Source: Sideroxydans sp. (lineage in GTDB: Bacteria > Pseudomonadota > Gammaproteobacteria > Burkholderiales > Gallionellaceae). From it: a stretch of DNA of 64,000 nucleotides. The notes under the pieces are model-generated. The model saw only the letters and a list, made by a program, of their open reading frames with translations, was not told where the DNA came from and searched no databases. Below, piece after piece: positions 54,466-64,000 of this stretch (position 1 is its first letter; each line of letters opens with the position of its first letter). The position numbers were made by a program, and so were the translations under genes. The DNA lies in NCBI GenBank assembly GCA_029850585.1, contig JARCRQ010000072.1, forward strand, positions 1-64,000. The letters run 5' to 3'.

Positions 54466-54523
54466 CTATATTCAGTTAGAATGCGCGCCGAATTTATTTG
54501 CTCATTAACATAAAAGGTTTCCT

Positions 54524-55321
54524 ATGCATCCCATGCTCAACATCGCGGTGAAGGCCGCACGCCGCGCCGGCAATTTAATTTATCGCTCTGCCGACAAAAT
54601 TGACCATCTCACTATCACCAAAAAATCACATGCGGATTTTGTCTCTGAGGTGGATCGCGCGGCGGAACAAGTCATCATGGAAACCTTGCTGGAAGCCTAT
54701 CCCAGCCATGCAATTTTAGCAGAAGAGAGCGGTTCTCACGGCGAGTCTGAATATCTTTGGATTATCGACCCGCTCGATGGTACGACCAATTTTTTACACG
54801 GCTTCCCGCAATTCGCCGTCTCGATTGCCTTAGAACACAAAGGCGTGTTGACCCAAGCCGTCATCTACGACCCCGTGCGCAACGAACTGTTTACCGCCAC
54901 GCGCGGTCAAGGCGCGTACCTAAACGACAAACGCATCCGCGTCAGTAAACGGCTGCACATGGCGGACGCACTGATTGGCACAGGCTTTCCTTATTCCAAT
55001 TTTCAACACATGGATGCCTACCTAGCTATCCTCAAAGACGTGATGCAAAAGTCTTCGGGCTTGCGTCGCCCTGGCTCCGCCGCATTGGATTTGGCATGGA
55101 TGGCAGCGGGTCGTTATGACGGCTTTTTTGAAACAGGTTTGAAAGCATGGGACATCGCCGCAGGCTGCTTGCTGATTACCGAAGCGGGCGGCATGGTCAG
55201 CGACTTAGTCGGCAAAGATAGCTACATCAAAACTGGCCACATCTGTGCAGGCAATCCCGAAATTCATCCGCAATTACTCAAGCTCATGGCACCGCATTTG
55301 AGCGACGCACTGAAAGGCTAA
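54524..55321 (+). CDS. suhB: Inositol-1-monophosphatase SuhB
   Basis: A 265-residue Mg-dependent phosphatase: [28 protein letters not shown], and [17 protein letters not shown] are the three signature blocks. SuhB also binds RNA polymerase/ribosome assembly. Ribosome site AAGG precedes the ATG. Followed by mutS after 6 bp. Confidence 0.95.
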   Translation: MHPMLNIAVKAARRAGNLIYRSADKIDHLTITKKSHADFVSEVDRAAEQVIMETLLEAYPSHAILAEESGSHGESEYLWIIDPLDGTTNFLHGFPQFAVSIALEHKGVLTQAVIYDPVRNELFTATRGQGAYLNDKRIRVSKRLHMADALIGTGFPYSNFQHMDAYLAILKDVMQKSSGLRRPGSAALDLAWMAAGRYDGFFETGLKAWDIAAGCLLITEAGGMVSDLVGKDSYIKTGHICAGNPEIHPQLLKLMAPHLSDALKG

Positions 55322-55327
55322 GCTCGC

Positions 55328-57922
55328 GTGAGTGCCGCATCTGCGCCTAAACACACGCCGATGATGGCGCAATACTGGGGCATCAAAGCCGAGTATCCCG
55401 ACATGTTGCTGTTCTATCGCATGGGCGACTTTTACGAGTTGTTCCATGACGATGCGGCGCGCGCCGCCAAACTGCTCGACATCACTCTCACCCACCGTGG
55501 CAGTTCCAACGGCGCGCCGATTAAAATGGCAGGCGTGCCATACCACGCGGCAGAGCAATACCTCGCGCGCCTAGTCAAGATGGGCGAGTCGATTGCGATA
55601 TGCGAACAAATCGGCGATCCCACCACTAGCAAAGGCCCCGTCGAACGCAAAGTGGTGCGCATCGTCACGCCTGGCACGGTCACCGATTCTGCCTTGTTGG
55701 AAGAGAAGCGCGACAACCTGTTGCTGGCATTACATCAGAGTCACAACAAGATTGGTTTGGCTTGGCTGAATCTCGCTTCTGGGCAATTTTTCGTATGCGA
55801 AACCACGCCCGAAAATCTGCCTGCCGAATTGGAAAGATTGCAACCGTCGGAAATTTTGCACGCTGAGAATGTCGCCCCGCAAGCCAGTATTCATGCTGCG
55901 TTCAAGGCATTGCCCGATTGGTATTTCGAGCGCGACACGGCGCGACGCGGCTTATGCCAACAGTTTTCCACGCTCGATTTAGCAGGCTTTGGTTGCGATG
56001 ATTTCACCGTGGGATTGGAGGCGGCGGGCGCGTTGCTAGGCTATGCAAAACTCACCCAAGGTCAGGCAATTAACCACGTTCGCGGCATCCAAGTTTATAG
56101 CGCGGATTGCTATGTGCGTATGGATGCCAGCACGCGGCGCAATCTGGAAATCACCCAAACGCTGCGAGGCGAAGCTGCACCGACGCTGCTCTCGCTACTC
56201 GACACCTGCGCGACCAATATGGGCAGTCGCTTGCTGGCAAATTGGCTGCATCATCCGCTGCGCGACCGTGCGATTTTGAATGCAAGATTGCAAGCGGTTG
56301 AACAACTCAATGAGTTGCATCGCACCGTACACGAGCAGCTCAAACCCAGCGTCGATGTGGAACGCATCACCGCGCGCATCGCCCTGCGTTCCGCTAGACC
56401 GCGTGATTTGTCTGGTCTGCGCGACACGCTGGCGACGTTACAAAACTTACATACGATGCTCGTAGGTCGGGATTTATCCCGACACAACAATGACGCTGTC
56501 GGGATAAATCCCGACCTACAAAACCATACGCTCATCAACACACTAGCCGATGCGATTCAAGCAGAACACACGCTAGTCGAACTGCTGCAAAAAACCCTCA
56601 AACCCGAACCCTCTTCCGTGCTGCGTGAAGGCAGTGTGATTGCCGATGGTTACGATGCCGACCTCGACGAATTGCGCGGTATCCAAACCAACTGTGGCGA
56701 TTTTTTATTGGCACTAGAAGCACGCGAACGGGCGCGCACTGGCATCACCACTTTGAAGGTGGAATATAACCGTGTACACGGTTTTTATATCGAGGTGAGT
56801 GCCGCGCAATCGGTCAATGTGCCGGACGATTATCGTCGTCGCCAAACACTGAAAAATGCCGAGCGTTACATCACGCCTGAGCTGAAAGCCTTTGAGGATA
56901 AGGCGTTGTCGGCGAACGACCGCGCACTGGCACGCGAGAAATTGCTCTACGAACAATTGCTGGACGCGCTCGCACCACACATTGCGCAACTGCAAAACAT
57001 CGCCGCTGCCATTGCCGAATTAGACGTGCTCGCCACGTTTGCCGAGCGTGCCGCCACGCTGAATTTTTGCGCACCGCAATTTTCCAACGAGGCGCAAATC
57101 GACATCAAACAAGGTCGTCATCCAGTTGTGCAAGCGCAGGTAGATCAGTTCACGCCGAACGATTGCACGCTGAATGAGGCACGACGCACGCTGCTGATTA
57201 CCGGTCCGAATATGGGCGGTAAATCCACCTATATGCGCCAGACCGCCATCATCGCCCTGCTCGCCCATGTCGGTAGTTTCGTACCCGCACAAACTGCGAC
57301 GCTTGGCGAAATCGACCAGATTTTTACCCGCATCGGCGCGTCGGATGACTTAGCTTCGGGACGTTCTACTTTTATGGTGGAGATGACCGAGGCGGCGAAT
57401 ATTTTGCATAACGCCACGGAAAAAAGTTTGGTGTTAGTCGATGAAATCGGGCGCGGCACTTCGACGTTTGATGGTCTCGCCCTCGCCTACGCCATCGCCC
57501 GTCACCTGCTGGAAAAGAATCGCAGCTACACACTTTTCGCCACGCATTATTTTGAACTCACGCGCCTAAGCGAAGAGTACGCCCAACTCGCTAACGTGCA
57601 TCTGTCCGCCATCGAACACCAGCACAGCATCGTGTTTTTACACAGCGTCAACGAAGGTGCGGCGAGCCAAAGCTACGGCCTTCAAGTCGCCGCGTTGGCA
57701 GGTGTGCCCAACGACGTAATCCGCGCCGCGAAAAAACAATTGCGCAAACTCGAACAACACAGCGCGGCACAACACCCACAAGGCGATTTGTTCAACGCGC
57801 TACCCGATGCGCCCGAACCCGAAGAACATCCCGCATTAAAATCGCTGCGCGAAATTAAGCCCGATGATTTGAGTCCGAAGGACGCGTTGGAAATGCTGTA
57901 TCAACTCAAAAAACTCACCTAA
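55328..57922 (+). CDS. mutS: DNA mismatch repair protein MutS
   Basis: An 864-residue MutS that begins with GTG. The mismatch-binding motif is MGDFYELF (F-x-E). ATPase: [13 protein letters not shown] (Walker A), [16 protein letters not shown] (Walker B) and ATHYFEL. About 25 residues ([21 protein letters not shown] region, near 380) are encoded by a perfect inverted repeat inserted in frame in the lever/clamp region. All catalytic parts remain, so function is likely kept. Confidence 0.95.
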   Translation: MSAASAPKHTPMMAQYWGIKAEYPDMLLFYRMGDFYELFHDDAARAAKLLDITLTHRGSSNGAPIKMAGVPYHAAEQYLARLVKMGESIAICEQIGDPTTSKGPVERKVVRIVTPGTVTDSALLEEKRDNLLLALHQSHNKIGLAWLNLASGQFFVCETTPENLPAELERLQPSEILHAENVAPQASIHAAFKALPDWYFERDTARRGLCQQFSTLDLAGFGCDDFTVGLEAAGALLGYAKLTQGQAINHVRGIQVYSADCYVRMDASTRRNLEITQTLRGEAAPTLLSLLDTCATNMGSRLLANWLHHPLRDRAILNARLQAVEQLNELHRTVHEQLKPSVDVERITARIALRSARPRDLSGLRDTLATLQNLHTMLVGRDLSRHNNDAVGINPDLQNHTLINTLADAIQAEHTLVELLQKTLKPEPSSVLREGSVIADGYDADLDELRGIQTNCGDFLLALEARERARTGITTLKVEYNRVHGFYIEVSAAQSVNVPDDYRRRQTLKNAERYITPELKAFEDKALSANDRALAREKLLYEQLLDALAPHIAQLQNIAAAIAELDVLATFAERAATLNFCAPQFSNEAQIDIKQGRHPVVQAQVDQFTPNDCTLNEARRTLLITGPNMGGKSTYMRQTAIIALLAHVGSFVPAQTATLGEIDQIFTRIGASDDLASGRSTFMVEMTEAANILHNATEKSLVLVDEIGRGTSTFDGLALAYAIARHLLEKNRSYTLFATHYFELTRLSEEYAQLANVHLSAIEHQHSIVFLHSVNEGAASQSYGLQVAALAGVPNDVIRAAKKQLRKLEQHSAAQHPQGDLFNALPDAPEPEEHPALKSLREIKPDDLSPKDALEMLYQLKKLT
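56462..56519. repeat. REP-like hairpin inserted in mutS
   Basis: A perfect 23-bp inverted repeat (GTAGGTCGGGATTTATCCCG...), 12-nt loop, in frame in mutS. This word family is typical of intergenic REP/BIME elements in proteobacteria; a coding location is rare. Confidence 0.9.
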
Positions 57923-57929
57923 AATCCCA

Positions 57930-58241
57930 ATGCCTAAGTTAGATGAATTGCTAGACCAAATCGGCGCGAATGAATCGCATCGCCTGATGCCGCTGCTCGA
58001 TATTGTCAGCAAAGAAATCGAACACTACGAAGCGAAAAATCTAAATCTGCCCGAAGCAAATCCCGCCGCCGTGCTTGCCTACTTAATGAGCGAACACGCG
58101 CTCAAGCAAAGCGATTTAGCCGAAGAATTAGGCGGACAAAGCTTCGTCTCCGCAATCTTGAACGGCAAGCGCGAACTCAACACCCGCCAAGTCAAAGCCC
58201 TCGCCCACCGTTTCAATGTCTCGCCTGCGGTGTTTTTGTGA
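57930..58241 (+). CDS. HigA-like helix-turn-helix protein
   Basis: A 103-residue protein ending with an HTH: VLAYLMSEHALKQSDLAEELGGQSFVSAILNGKRELNTRQVKALAHRF, the HigA/XRE antitoxin pattern. It begins 7 bp after mutS. No HigB-like toxin is upstream (mutS is there) and no short toxin ORF downstream, so it is an orphan antitoxin or regulator. Confidence 0.78.
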   Translation: MPKLDELLDQIGANESHRLMPLLDIVSKEIEHYEAKNLNLPEANPAAVLAYLMSEHALKQSDLAEELGGQSFVSAILNGKRELNTRQVKALAHRFNVSPAVFL

Positions 58242-58354
58242 TGACCATTGACGTCATCATTAAGAGAAACACTCCATATACTCAACGCAATGCGCCGCTG
58301 ATCATTGCGCCTTACTCAGTCTGATATAAAACAACGTTTACGAAAGAAACGAAA

Positions 58355-58975
58355 ATGACAAACAAACTATGGTGGTGGGAAAAAACAGTTGAATACACTT
58401 TTGTTAGAAAAATTTTAGCTGACAACTCAATTGCCTGCCCGATGGCAGGGAAACCTGAAAAATGGATGGGGGATTTAATTGAACAAATACAAGATGAGTT
58501 TCGACTGATTGAATTCAAGCGAGATGAGGACTCTATCAAAGATGAAAACAAGAAGTATGACAACACTAAACAAAGCTATTTAACTTCATGTAAAGACATA
58601 CCCAAACGGGAGGATGCAGCGCATTGGTTAGTCTTCGGCGAAGAAGTTACATCAAAAGACAAACCGACGATGCAACTAAGATACCGTCACTACCACAGCA
58701 AAGGAACTGATTCTTCAGATAGCAATCTCAACAAAACCGATGATTTGCTTACAATGAAGTATCAAGCGTTTCTCAAATACATCAACGAGCTTATGGATTT
58801 ACGAGGCGCAACCGAAGGTGCTTCTGGCGGACTCGTGATGGCAGGTGTAGGCGACGAGCAAACTACGGTGATGGATTTAAATGAGTTCATAGCGTTAGTG
58901 CCGCAACTAGATAACAAATTTAGCCCATCCGCCCCTTCTAGTTACGACAGTCCACCATCTAGTTTGAAGATGTAA
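58355..58975 (+). CDS. Unknown protein, possible PD-(D/E)XK-like motif
   Basis: A 206-residue protein not recognised. Near residues 38-58 is GDLIEQIQDEFRLIEFKRDE: a Glu/Asp then I-E-F-K, a shape seen in nuclease folds, but there is no further confirmation. The C-terminus is Ser/Pro-rich and low complexity. It sits between the HigA-like gene and ung, so is an accessory insertion in a core region. Confidence 0.45.
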   Translation: MTNKLWWWEKTVEYTFVRKILADNSIACPMAGKPEKWMGDLIEQIQDEFRLIEFKRDEDSIKDENKKYDNTKQSYLTSCKDIPKREDAAHWLVFGEEVTSKDKPTMQLRYRHYHSKGTDSSDSNLNKTDDLLTMKYQAFLKYINELMDLRGATEGASGGLVMAGVGDEQTTVMDLNEFIALVPQLDNKFSPSAPSSYDSPPSSLKM

Positions 58976-59035
58976 TAACTACTGCTACGTCAGCATTTCA
59001 TCCATCACAGCAACAATAGTCGGTAAAAACCCATC

Positions 59036-59701
59036 ATGCAAACCACTGGGCATCCCATCCTTCTCGCAGAAACCCGCAAGCCTTACTTCCAAGATTTGCA
59101 GCGTTTTGTTGCCGAGCAGCGTGCGCAGGTCACGGTGTTTCCGCCTGACGCGGAGGTGTTTGCGGCGTTGCATCTCACGCCTATCGAACAGGTGAAAGTG
59201 CTGATACTGGGGCAAGATCCTTATCACGATGATGGGCAGGCGCATGGGCTGTGTTTTTCGGTGCGACCGGGCATCGCGATTCCGCCTTCCTTGCTGAATA
59301 TTTTCAAAGAATTACACAGCGATTTAGGCTGCAAAATACCGAATAACGGTTCGCTCACGCATTGGGCGGAACAGGGCGTGCTGTTGCTCAACACGGTGCT
59401 GACGGTGCAGGCGCATCAGGCAAATTCGCATCAGGGCAAAGGCTGGGAAACGTTCACTGATGCGGTGATTGCTGCGGTGAATGCAAAAGCTGAGCCGGTG
59501 GTGTTTGTGTTGTGGGGCGCGAATGCGCGCAAAAAATTGGCGTTGATTGATACCACTCGTCATGTCGTTATCGAGTCGCCACATCCCTCGCCGCTATCAG
59601 CCTATCGCGGCTTCTTCGGCAGCCGTCCTTTTTCCAAAATCAATGCGGCATTGCGTGACGCGGGCAACACCGAAATAGATTGGCAGATTGCTGATTTTTG
59701 A
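59036..59701 (+). CDS. ung: Uracil-DNA glycosylase
   Basis: A 221-residue family 1 UDG: GQDPYHDDGQAHG (catalytic Asp, Tyr), FVLWGANARKK, and ESPHPSPLSAYRGFFG (catalytic His). Removes uracil from DNA. Overlaps the start region of hrcA. The ATG at 59036 precedes MQTTGHPILL. Confidence 0.95.
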   Translation: MQTTGHPILLAETRKPYFQDLQRFVAEQRAQVTVFPPDAEVFAALHLTPIEQVKVLILGQDPYHDDGQAHGLCFSVRPGIAIPPSLLNIFKELHSDLGCKIPNNGSLTHWAEQGVLLLNTVLTVQAHQANSHQGKGWETFTDAVIAAVNAKAEPVVFVLWGANARKKLALIDTTRHVVIESPHPSPLSAYRGFFGSRPFSKINAALRDAGNTEIDWQIADF

Positions 59702-59720
59702 GCGGGGAACTCAAGGCGCG

Positions 59721-60758
59721 ATGATAGAATCCGCCGCCATGTTAAACGACCGCGCGCAACTGTTACTCAAAACCCTAATGGAACGCTTTATCAGCGACGG
59801 CCAGCCAGTTGGGTCGCGCGCGTTGTTGCAATACTCTGGCTTGGAAGTCAGCCCCGCGACCATCCGCAATGTGATGGCCGACCTTGAAGAGCTGGGCTTG
59901 ATACGCAGCCCACACACCTCATCGGGACGCGTGCCAACGGCGTTGGCGTATCGTTTATTTATCGACACCATGCTGGTCACGCAACCCTTGGAGCAGTTGA
60001 GTTTGCAGCATATTGAGCAACATTTACAACCCGATAATCCGTCGCGCTTAATCACCCAAGCCTCCAATTTATTATCTGAACTAACCCACTTCACAGGCTT
60101 GGTCGCCACCGCGAAACGCAGCACACTCACCATTCGCCAGATTGAATTTTTGCGCCTAGGTGACAAGCGCGTTTTGCTGATTATTGTGATGCCCGATGGC
60201 GAAGTTGAGAACCGCGTGTTGTTGCTAGAACGCGACTACACGCAGTCGCAACTCAGCGAGGCGGGCAACTTTCTCAACCAAAATTATCTCGGTTGCAGCT
60301 TCAGCCAAATTCGTGAAAAACTACGCGGCGAGTTACACCAGTTGCATCAAGACATGAGTGCGTTAATGGCGGCAGCATTGGCAGCGGGCGACGACGCACA
60401 GGCTCGTCACAGCAACGATTACGTCATCAGCGGCGAACATAATTTACTGCACGTCAATGAGCTTTCCACCGACATGAATCAGTTGCGTGGGCTGTTTAAT
60501 TTGTTCGAGCAAAAAACCGACTTACTGCAATTACTCGATGCGGGCGGACGCGGCACAGGCATCCATATTTTTGTCGGCGCGGAGTCAGGCTTGGATCAAC
60601 TCGCAGGCTGTAGCGTCATCACCGCGCCTTATGCAGCAGACGGAAAAATTATCGGCACGCTCGCCGTGGTCGGTCCGAAACGCATGAACTATGAACGCAT
60701 CGTACCGATAGTGGATATGACCGCAAAATTGCTAGGCAACGCTTTATCGCAACATTGA
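59721..60758 (+). CDS. hrcA: Heat-inducible repressor HrcA
   Basis: About 345 residues. N-terminal winged helix (LLLKTLMERFISDGQPVGSRALL, ATIRNVMADLEELGLI), GAF-like middle and C-terminal domain. HrcA binds CIRCE elements before groE/dnaK. No CIRCE sequence was seen upstream. The ATG at 59721 (AAGG) is preferred; 59739 is also possible, and the ORF-track start at 59688 overlaps ung. Confidence 0.93.
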   Translation: MIESAAMLNDRAQLLLKTLMERFISDGQPVGSRALLQYSGLEVSPATIRNVMADLEELGLIRSPHTSSGRVPTALAYRLFIDTMLVTQPLEQLSLQHIEQHLQPDNPSRLITQASNLLSELTHFTGLVATAKRSTLTIRQIEFLRLGDKRVLLIIVMPDGEVENRVLLLERDYTQSQLSEAGNFLNQNYLGCSFSQIREKLRGELHQLHQDMSALMAAALAAGDDAQARHSNDYVISGEHNLLHVNELSTDMNQLRGLFNLFEQKTDLLQLLDAGGRGTGIHIFVGAESGLDQLAGCSVITAPYAADGKIIGTLAVVGPKRMNYERIVPIVDMTAKLLGNALSQH

Positions 60759-60839
60759 AGTTTGTAGTGGGTGACGAGTAGCTTGTTGCTACGACCTACC
60801 CGCTACTCGCTACCGACCAACCCCTACCAACTACTCACT

Positions 60840-61928
60840 ATGGCTTACTTAATCGAACCTCCTTACGCACACGGCACACCCGAAAAAACCGGCATTTTAT
60901 TAGTCAATCTCGGCACGCCCGACGCGCCCACTGCGCAAGCGGTACGTCCTTATCTCAAAGAATTTTTGAGCGACTCGCGTGTGGTGGAAATTCCTAAAGC
61001 GATTTGGTGGCTAATTTTGAACGGCATTATTCTCAACATTCGTCCGAAAAAATCTGCTGAAAAATATGCCTCGGTGTGGCTGAAAGAAGGCTCACCGTTG
61101 CGCGTCTATACCGCCCGTCAAGCCACGTTATTACAGGGTTACTTGAGCCAACGCACTAAAGCTCCGTTCGTAGTTGAGTATGCGATGAGTTACGGCAATC
61201 CGTCGATTATCAGCGTCATGCAAAAGCTCAAAGCGCAAAATTGCACACGCATTTTGGTCGTGCCGCTGTATCCGCAATATGCCGCAAGTGCCACGGCAAG
61301 CGTGTTCGACCGCGTGTTCGCTGCGGTGCAAAAAATGCGCGTCACCCCCGCCATCCGCACCATCAAACACTTCCACGACGATGCGGGTTACATCAAATCT
61401 TTGGCGGCTAACATCAACGAGTATTGGATGAAAAATGGTCGCCCCGAAAAGCTGGTAATGAGCTTCCACGGCGTGCCGCAATACACTTTAGACAAAGGCG
61501 ATATGTACCATTGCGAATGCCACAAAACTGGACGGCTATTGGCAGAGGCGTTGGGCTTAAAGCGCGAGCAATACACGGTGAGTTTTCAATCACGTTTCGG
61601 CAAAGCCGAGTGGATTAAACCCTACACCACCGCCACTTTGCTAGAACTCGGCAAACAAAAAACCAAACGCGTCGATGTAGTCTGCCCTGGCTTTGTCGCC
61701 GATTGTTTAGAGACGCTGGAAGAAATCGCGATGGAAGGCAAAGAAGATTTCCAACACGCGGGCGGCGGCGAGTACCACTACATTCCGTGCCTGAACGAAC
61801 GGGACGATTGGCTGCACGCCCTGACTGATTTAGTGCTGGACAATTTACAAGGCTGGCTCAAAGAACCTAACGCGGCGGAGCTGGAACAAAGCCGCTTAAG
61901 AGCGTTGGCGATGGGCGCGAAACAGTAA
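60840..61928 (+). CDS. hemH: Ferrochelatase
   Basis: A 362-residue ferrochelatase: [41 protein letters not shown] (catalytic His) and [15 protein letters not shown]. Inserts iron into protoporphyrin IX. The ATG at 60840 is used: it starts at MAYLIEPPY and the region before it is an AT/GC-mixed repeat. Ends before a bidirectional terminator. Confidence 0.94.
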   Translation: MAYLIEPPYAHGTPEKTGILLVNLGTPDAPTAQAVRPYLKEFLSDSRVVEIPKAIWWLILNGIILNIRPKKSAEKYASVWLKEGSPLRVYTARQATLLQGYLSQRTKAPFVVEYAMSYGNPSIISVMQKLKAQNCTRILVVPLYPQYAASATASVFDRVFAAVQKMRVTPAIRTIKHFHDDAGYIKSLAANINEYWMKNGRPEKLVMSFHGVPQYTLDKGDMYHCECHKTGRLLAEALGLKREQYTVSFQSRFGKAEWIKPYTTATLLELGKQKTKRVDVVCPGFVADCLETLEEIAMEGKEDFQHAGGGEYHYIPCLNERDDWLHALTDLVLDNLQGWLKEPNAAELEQSRLRALAMGAKQ

Positions 61929-61941
61929 TACTTACTCCTTA

Positions 61942-61977
61942 AAAAAAGGGTGAGCGCGTATCGGCTCACCCTTTTTT
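61942..61977. terminator. Bidirectional terminator after hemH
   Basis: A-run, GGGTGAGC / GCTCACCC stem with 8-nt loop, T-run. Serves convergent hemH and the addA-like gene. Confidence 0.9.
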
Positions 61978-61996
61978 ATTGCGCCATTCTCAACAG

Positions 61997-64000
61997 TTAG
62001 ATCTCGCTAAATTTTCCATCCGCAAACAACAAAGCGCAGCGTACTTTTTTCTCGGCATACACCGACTGCATGGCAGTTTGATATTCACGCATTTGCGCAT
62101 GGTGGCGCGATGCGTTTTCACTGTCACCTAACTTGTAATCCAGCACCCACACTTCGTCGTCAAACTCAACCAAACGGTCGATGCGTTTTAGCTCGCCTTG
62201 CGCATTGACGTAAGGCATTTCATTACTGGCACTGCGGTATTGTTGTGCATCAAAAAAGCGCGCGAGGTGCGGCGCGGTAAGCAAATGTTGCGCTTGCTGC
62301 CAGAGCGCATCAATTGCGTCATCAGGAATGTTGAGGCGACGCTGCAAAAAAATGGGGTCAGACTCGATTTCTTTTTGCGTGCGGGATAGCGCGGCTGAAT
62401 CCGTTGCTAACAAAGAATTCGAGTCTGACCCCATTTTTTTTGAGGTCGCAAGATATTGCAACAAGCCATGCAACCAAATACCGCGCCGTTGCGGCTCGCT
62501 CATCACAGGCTGGCGCGTGCCAGTGGGTACAGCTTGGGTAAGACGCGCATCAAAATAAATGGGGTCAGACTCGATTTCTTTTTGCGTGCGGGATAGCGCG
62601 GCTGAATCCGTTGCTAACAAAGAATTCGAGTCTAACCCCATTTCTACATGCGCATTCGCGACGCGCTCATACCAAGTGTCGGCGATTAACTTGCCGCTGC
62701 CGCTGACCATCAGCACTTGTTTGGCGCGCGTCATCGCAACATAAAGCAAATTCATATCTTCGCGATCTGCCAAAATTTTTTCTGCTGCGAAATACTTTTC
62801 ACGCGCCGCACCGTGACTGGCTTGGTCGGTGTACAGCGACAGATGCGCAGGTTTGGTATCGTTGGTCGGCCAATCGAGCAACACATCAAAACCCTTATCG
62901 GACGGGGCTTTGGCGTTGCTATCCAACAGCCACACCAGCGGCGCTTCCAAACCTTTTGATTCATGCACGGTATAAATGCGCAAGGCATCGCCCGCCTTAT
63001 CGACCGCGCCTTCGTTGGGTGCTTCGTTGTCGGCGGCTTGTTTAAGTTCATCCAAAGTGCGCAAGAATCGCGACAAACTCGGATAGCGTCCCGCATCGAC
63101 ATTCAGCGCGATTTCGATAAATGCCTGCAAGTTCGCCAACACCGTGGCGCGCATCGCCGTTGGTACGGCAGCGGCATAGCGAGACTGCACATCCGCATCA
63201 AAATAAATCTTGTCGAGCAAATCATGCACGGGTAATTTTTCCGCCAATACCAACCAACTTTGCAATAAATTGTGGGCGCGTTGCAGATGCGCGGAGGCAT
63301 CACCTGATTCAATCAAACTCTGCAAACGCTGCCACCAATTAGAAGAAATGGGGGCAGACTCGAATTCTTTTTGCGTTGCTGGCGTTGGTGCTGAGTTAGT
63401 CGCTCGAAGAGAAATCGAGTCTGAGCCCATTTCTTCCTGAATCCTCATTAGCTCCGCATCGCTGCACGAAAAAATCGGTGAGCGCAGTACATGAGCGAGT
63501 TGCAAATCTGCAAACGGGGTCATTAAGAAAGTCAGCAAAGCCTGTATATCCGAGGCTTCCAAGGTGTCGAGCAAGCCGCCGCGCCGCGAGGTGAGATAGG
63601 GAATGTGCTGCGCGCGTAACGCTTGCTCGTAAGTTTTTAGATGGGTGCGGCGGCGCACCAACACCATGATGTCTCCCCATTGCAAAGCACGCACGCCGCC
63701 AGCATCAGCACAGTCGCGCAGCGATTCGTTTGCCCCCTCTCCCTCTTGCGGGGGAGGGTTGGGGAGGGGGAGACGGGCTTGCCCGTCCGCATGAACTTGC
63801 CAACTACCCACCATGCTCAATAATTTTGTCGCAAACGCCTGCGCTTCCAGTTCGCGCGCGCCTTGTTCGCGGTCAGGATAGGCATCGGTGAGCGGATTGC
63901 GTAGCGTCAAAATTTCGCTCTCCACTGGTGCGCTACTACTGTCTGCTGCAAGCGATAAAGGCAGCACTTCTACATAACCCGGCAAGGCAGTTTGATGCGC
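61997..64000 (-). CDS. AddA/RecB-like helicase-nuclease, 5' part beyond the window
   Basis: At least 667 residues of the C-terminal half of a UvrD-like helicase fused to a RecB-type nuclease; the reading frame is open to the window edge, so the 5' part is missing. Helicase motifs IYTVHESKGLEAPLVWL and LLYVAMTRAKQVLMV, then a C-terminal nuclease ELKRIDRLVEFDDEVWVLDYKLGDS. It carries three in-frame copies of an 87-bp repeat (MGSDSNSLLATDSAAL...) and one GC-rich repeat (LPLPNPPPQEGEGAN). Probably the AddA-type subunit of a double-strand-break repair nuclease. Confidence 0.85.
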   Translation of the reverse strand, partial: AHQTALPGYVEVLPLSLAADSSSAPVESEILTLRNPLTDAYPDREQGARELEAQAFATKLLSMVGSWQVHADGQARLPLPNPPPQEGEGANESLRDCADAGGVRALQWGDIMVLVRRRTHLKTYEQALRAQHIPYLTSRRGGLLDTLEASDIQALLTFLMTPFADLQLAHVLRSPIFSCSDAELMRIQEEMGSDSISLRATNSAPTPATQKEFESAPISSNWWQRLQSLIESGDASAHLQRAHNLLQSWLVLAEKLPVHDLLDKIYFDADVQSRYAAAVPTAMRATVLANLQAFIEIALNVDAGRYPSLSRFLRTLDELKQAADNEAPNEGAVDKAGDALRIYTVHESKGLEAPLVWLLDSNAKAPSDKGFDVLLDWPTNDTKPAHLSLYTDQASHGAAREKYFAAEKILADREDMNLLYVAMTRAKQVLMVSGSGKLIADTWYERVANAHVEMGLDSNSLLATDSAALSRTQKEIESDPIYFDARLTQAVPTGTRQPVMSEPQRRGIWLHGLLQYLATSKKMGSDSNSLLATDSAALSRTQKEIESDPIFLQRRLNIPDDAIDALWQQAQHLLTAPHLARFFDAQQYRSASNEMPYVNAQGELKRIDRLVEFDDEVWVLDYKLGDSENASRHHAQMREYQTAMQSVYAEKKVRCALLFADGKFSEI
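62350..62436 (-). repeat. 87-bp repeat in addA-like gene, copy A
   Basis: Ends are inverted: AAATGGGGTCAGACTCGA...TCGAGTCTGACCCCATTT. 87 bp is 29 codons and the frame is kept. Nearly identical to copy B. Confidence 0.9.
62557..62643 (-). repeat. 87-bp repeat in addA-like gene, copy B
   Basis: Same ends and length; differs from A by a single base near the right end (TCTAACCCCATTT). Encodes LDSNSLLATDSAALSR on the minus strand. Confidence 0.9.
63346..63432 (-). repeat. 87-bp repeat in addA-like gene, copy C
   Basis: A diverged copy with the same 87-bp length and inverted ends. The internal sequence differs (encodes SDSISLRATNSAPTPATQ), so it is older. Confidence 0.88.
63733..63771. repeat. 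Dispersed GC-rich repeat, copy 3 (in addA-like gene)
   Basis: CCCCCTCTCCCTCTTGCGGG... then GGGGAGGGTTGGGGAGG. Encodes LPLPNPPPQEGEGAN on the minus strand. Confidence 0.8.

Noticed and set aside
62328-62744. Plus-strand ORFs with MGSDSISFCVRDS
   Set aside because: These are the 87-bp repeats read on the opposite strand; no independent gene.

Overview
The window is a piece of bacterial chromosome, most likely from a betaproteobacterium (Nitrosomonadales/Gallionellales-like). The assignment rests on the iscR-iscS-iscU-iscA-hscB-hscA-fdx-iscX cluster beside cysE and trmJ, the hrcA-hemH pair, and the dispersed palindromic repeats. It is inferred from gene content and protein resemblance, not from a database search.

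Layout. (1) Positions 1-5.0 kb: housekeeping genes (outer-membrane barrel, lipoprotein, old yellow enzyme, pirin, an SDR epimerase, a 2Fe-2S/FAD reductase). (2) Positions 5.18-45.8 kb: a ~40.6 kb genomic island integrated in the 3' half of a tRNA-Val gene. The intact tRNA lies at the right end, a 45-nt copy of its 3' half lies at the left end, and a tyrosine integrase with small excisionase-like genes abuts the intact tRNA. (3) Positions 45.9-54.4 kb: a minus-strand core block (GST-like protein, dsbB, isc cluster, cysE, trmJ). (4) Positions 54.5-62 kb: a plus-strand core block (suhB, mutS, ung, hrcA, hemH), followed by the 3' part of an AddA/RecB-like helicase-nuclease running off the right edge.

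The island is a defence island. From left to right it holds: a four-gene SMC complex resembling Wadjet/MksBEFG (jetABCD-like); a tightly packed minus-strand run of ten genes (SNF2 helicase, DUF2130, SIR2, HerA, KTSC, membrane protein with a repeated tail, type III Mod, RhuM, type III Res, ASCH); an HNH nuclease with a glycine-zipper tail and a divergent WYL regulator; an IHF/HU gene; a cassette-like stretch with three structured 64-bp repeats; a second run of about ten genes that pairs an AAA+ ATPase with three calcineurin-like phosphoesterases, three paralogous DEDDh exonucleases and two HAD phosphatases; an McrBC-like type IV restriction pair with a small XRE regulator; umuDC; and a recombination end with tandem 11-bp repeats, a 259-bp nested palindrome and unknown genes.

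Most interesting. The two long co-oriented runs are the best candidates for undescribed multi-gene systems: the SNF2/DUF2130/SIR2/HerA/type III R-M run, and the AAA+/phosphoesterase/exonuclease/HAD run, which looks like a nucleic-acid end-processing toolkit. Outside the island, several core genes carry in-frame insertions of dispersed palindromic repeats: three 87-bp copies in addA, a perfect 23-bp-arm hairpin in mutS, and 'PLPxxGEG'-type repeats in three proteins.
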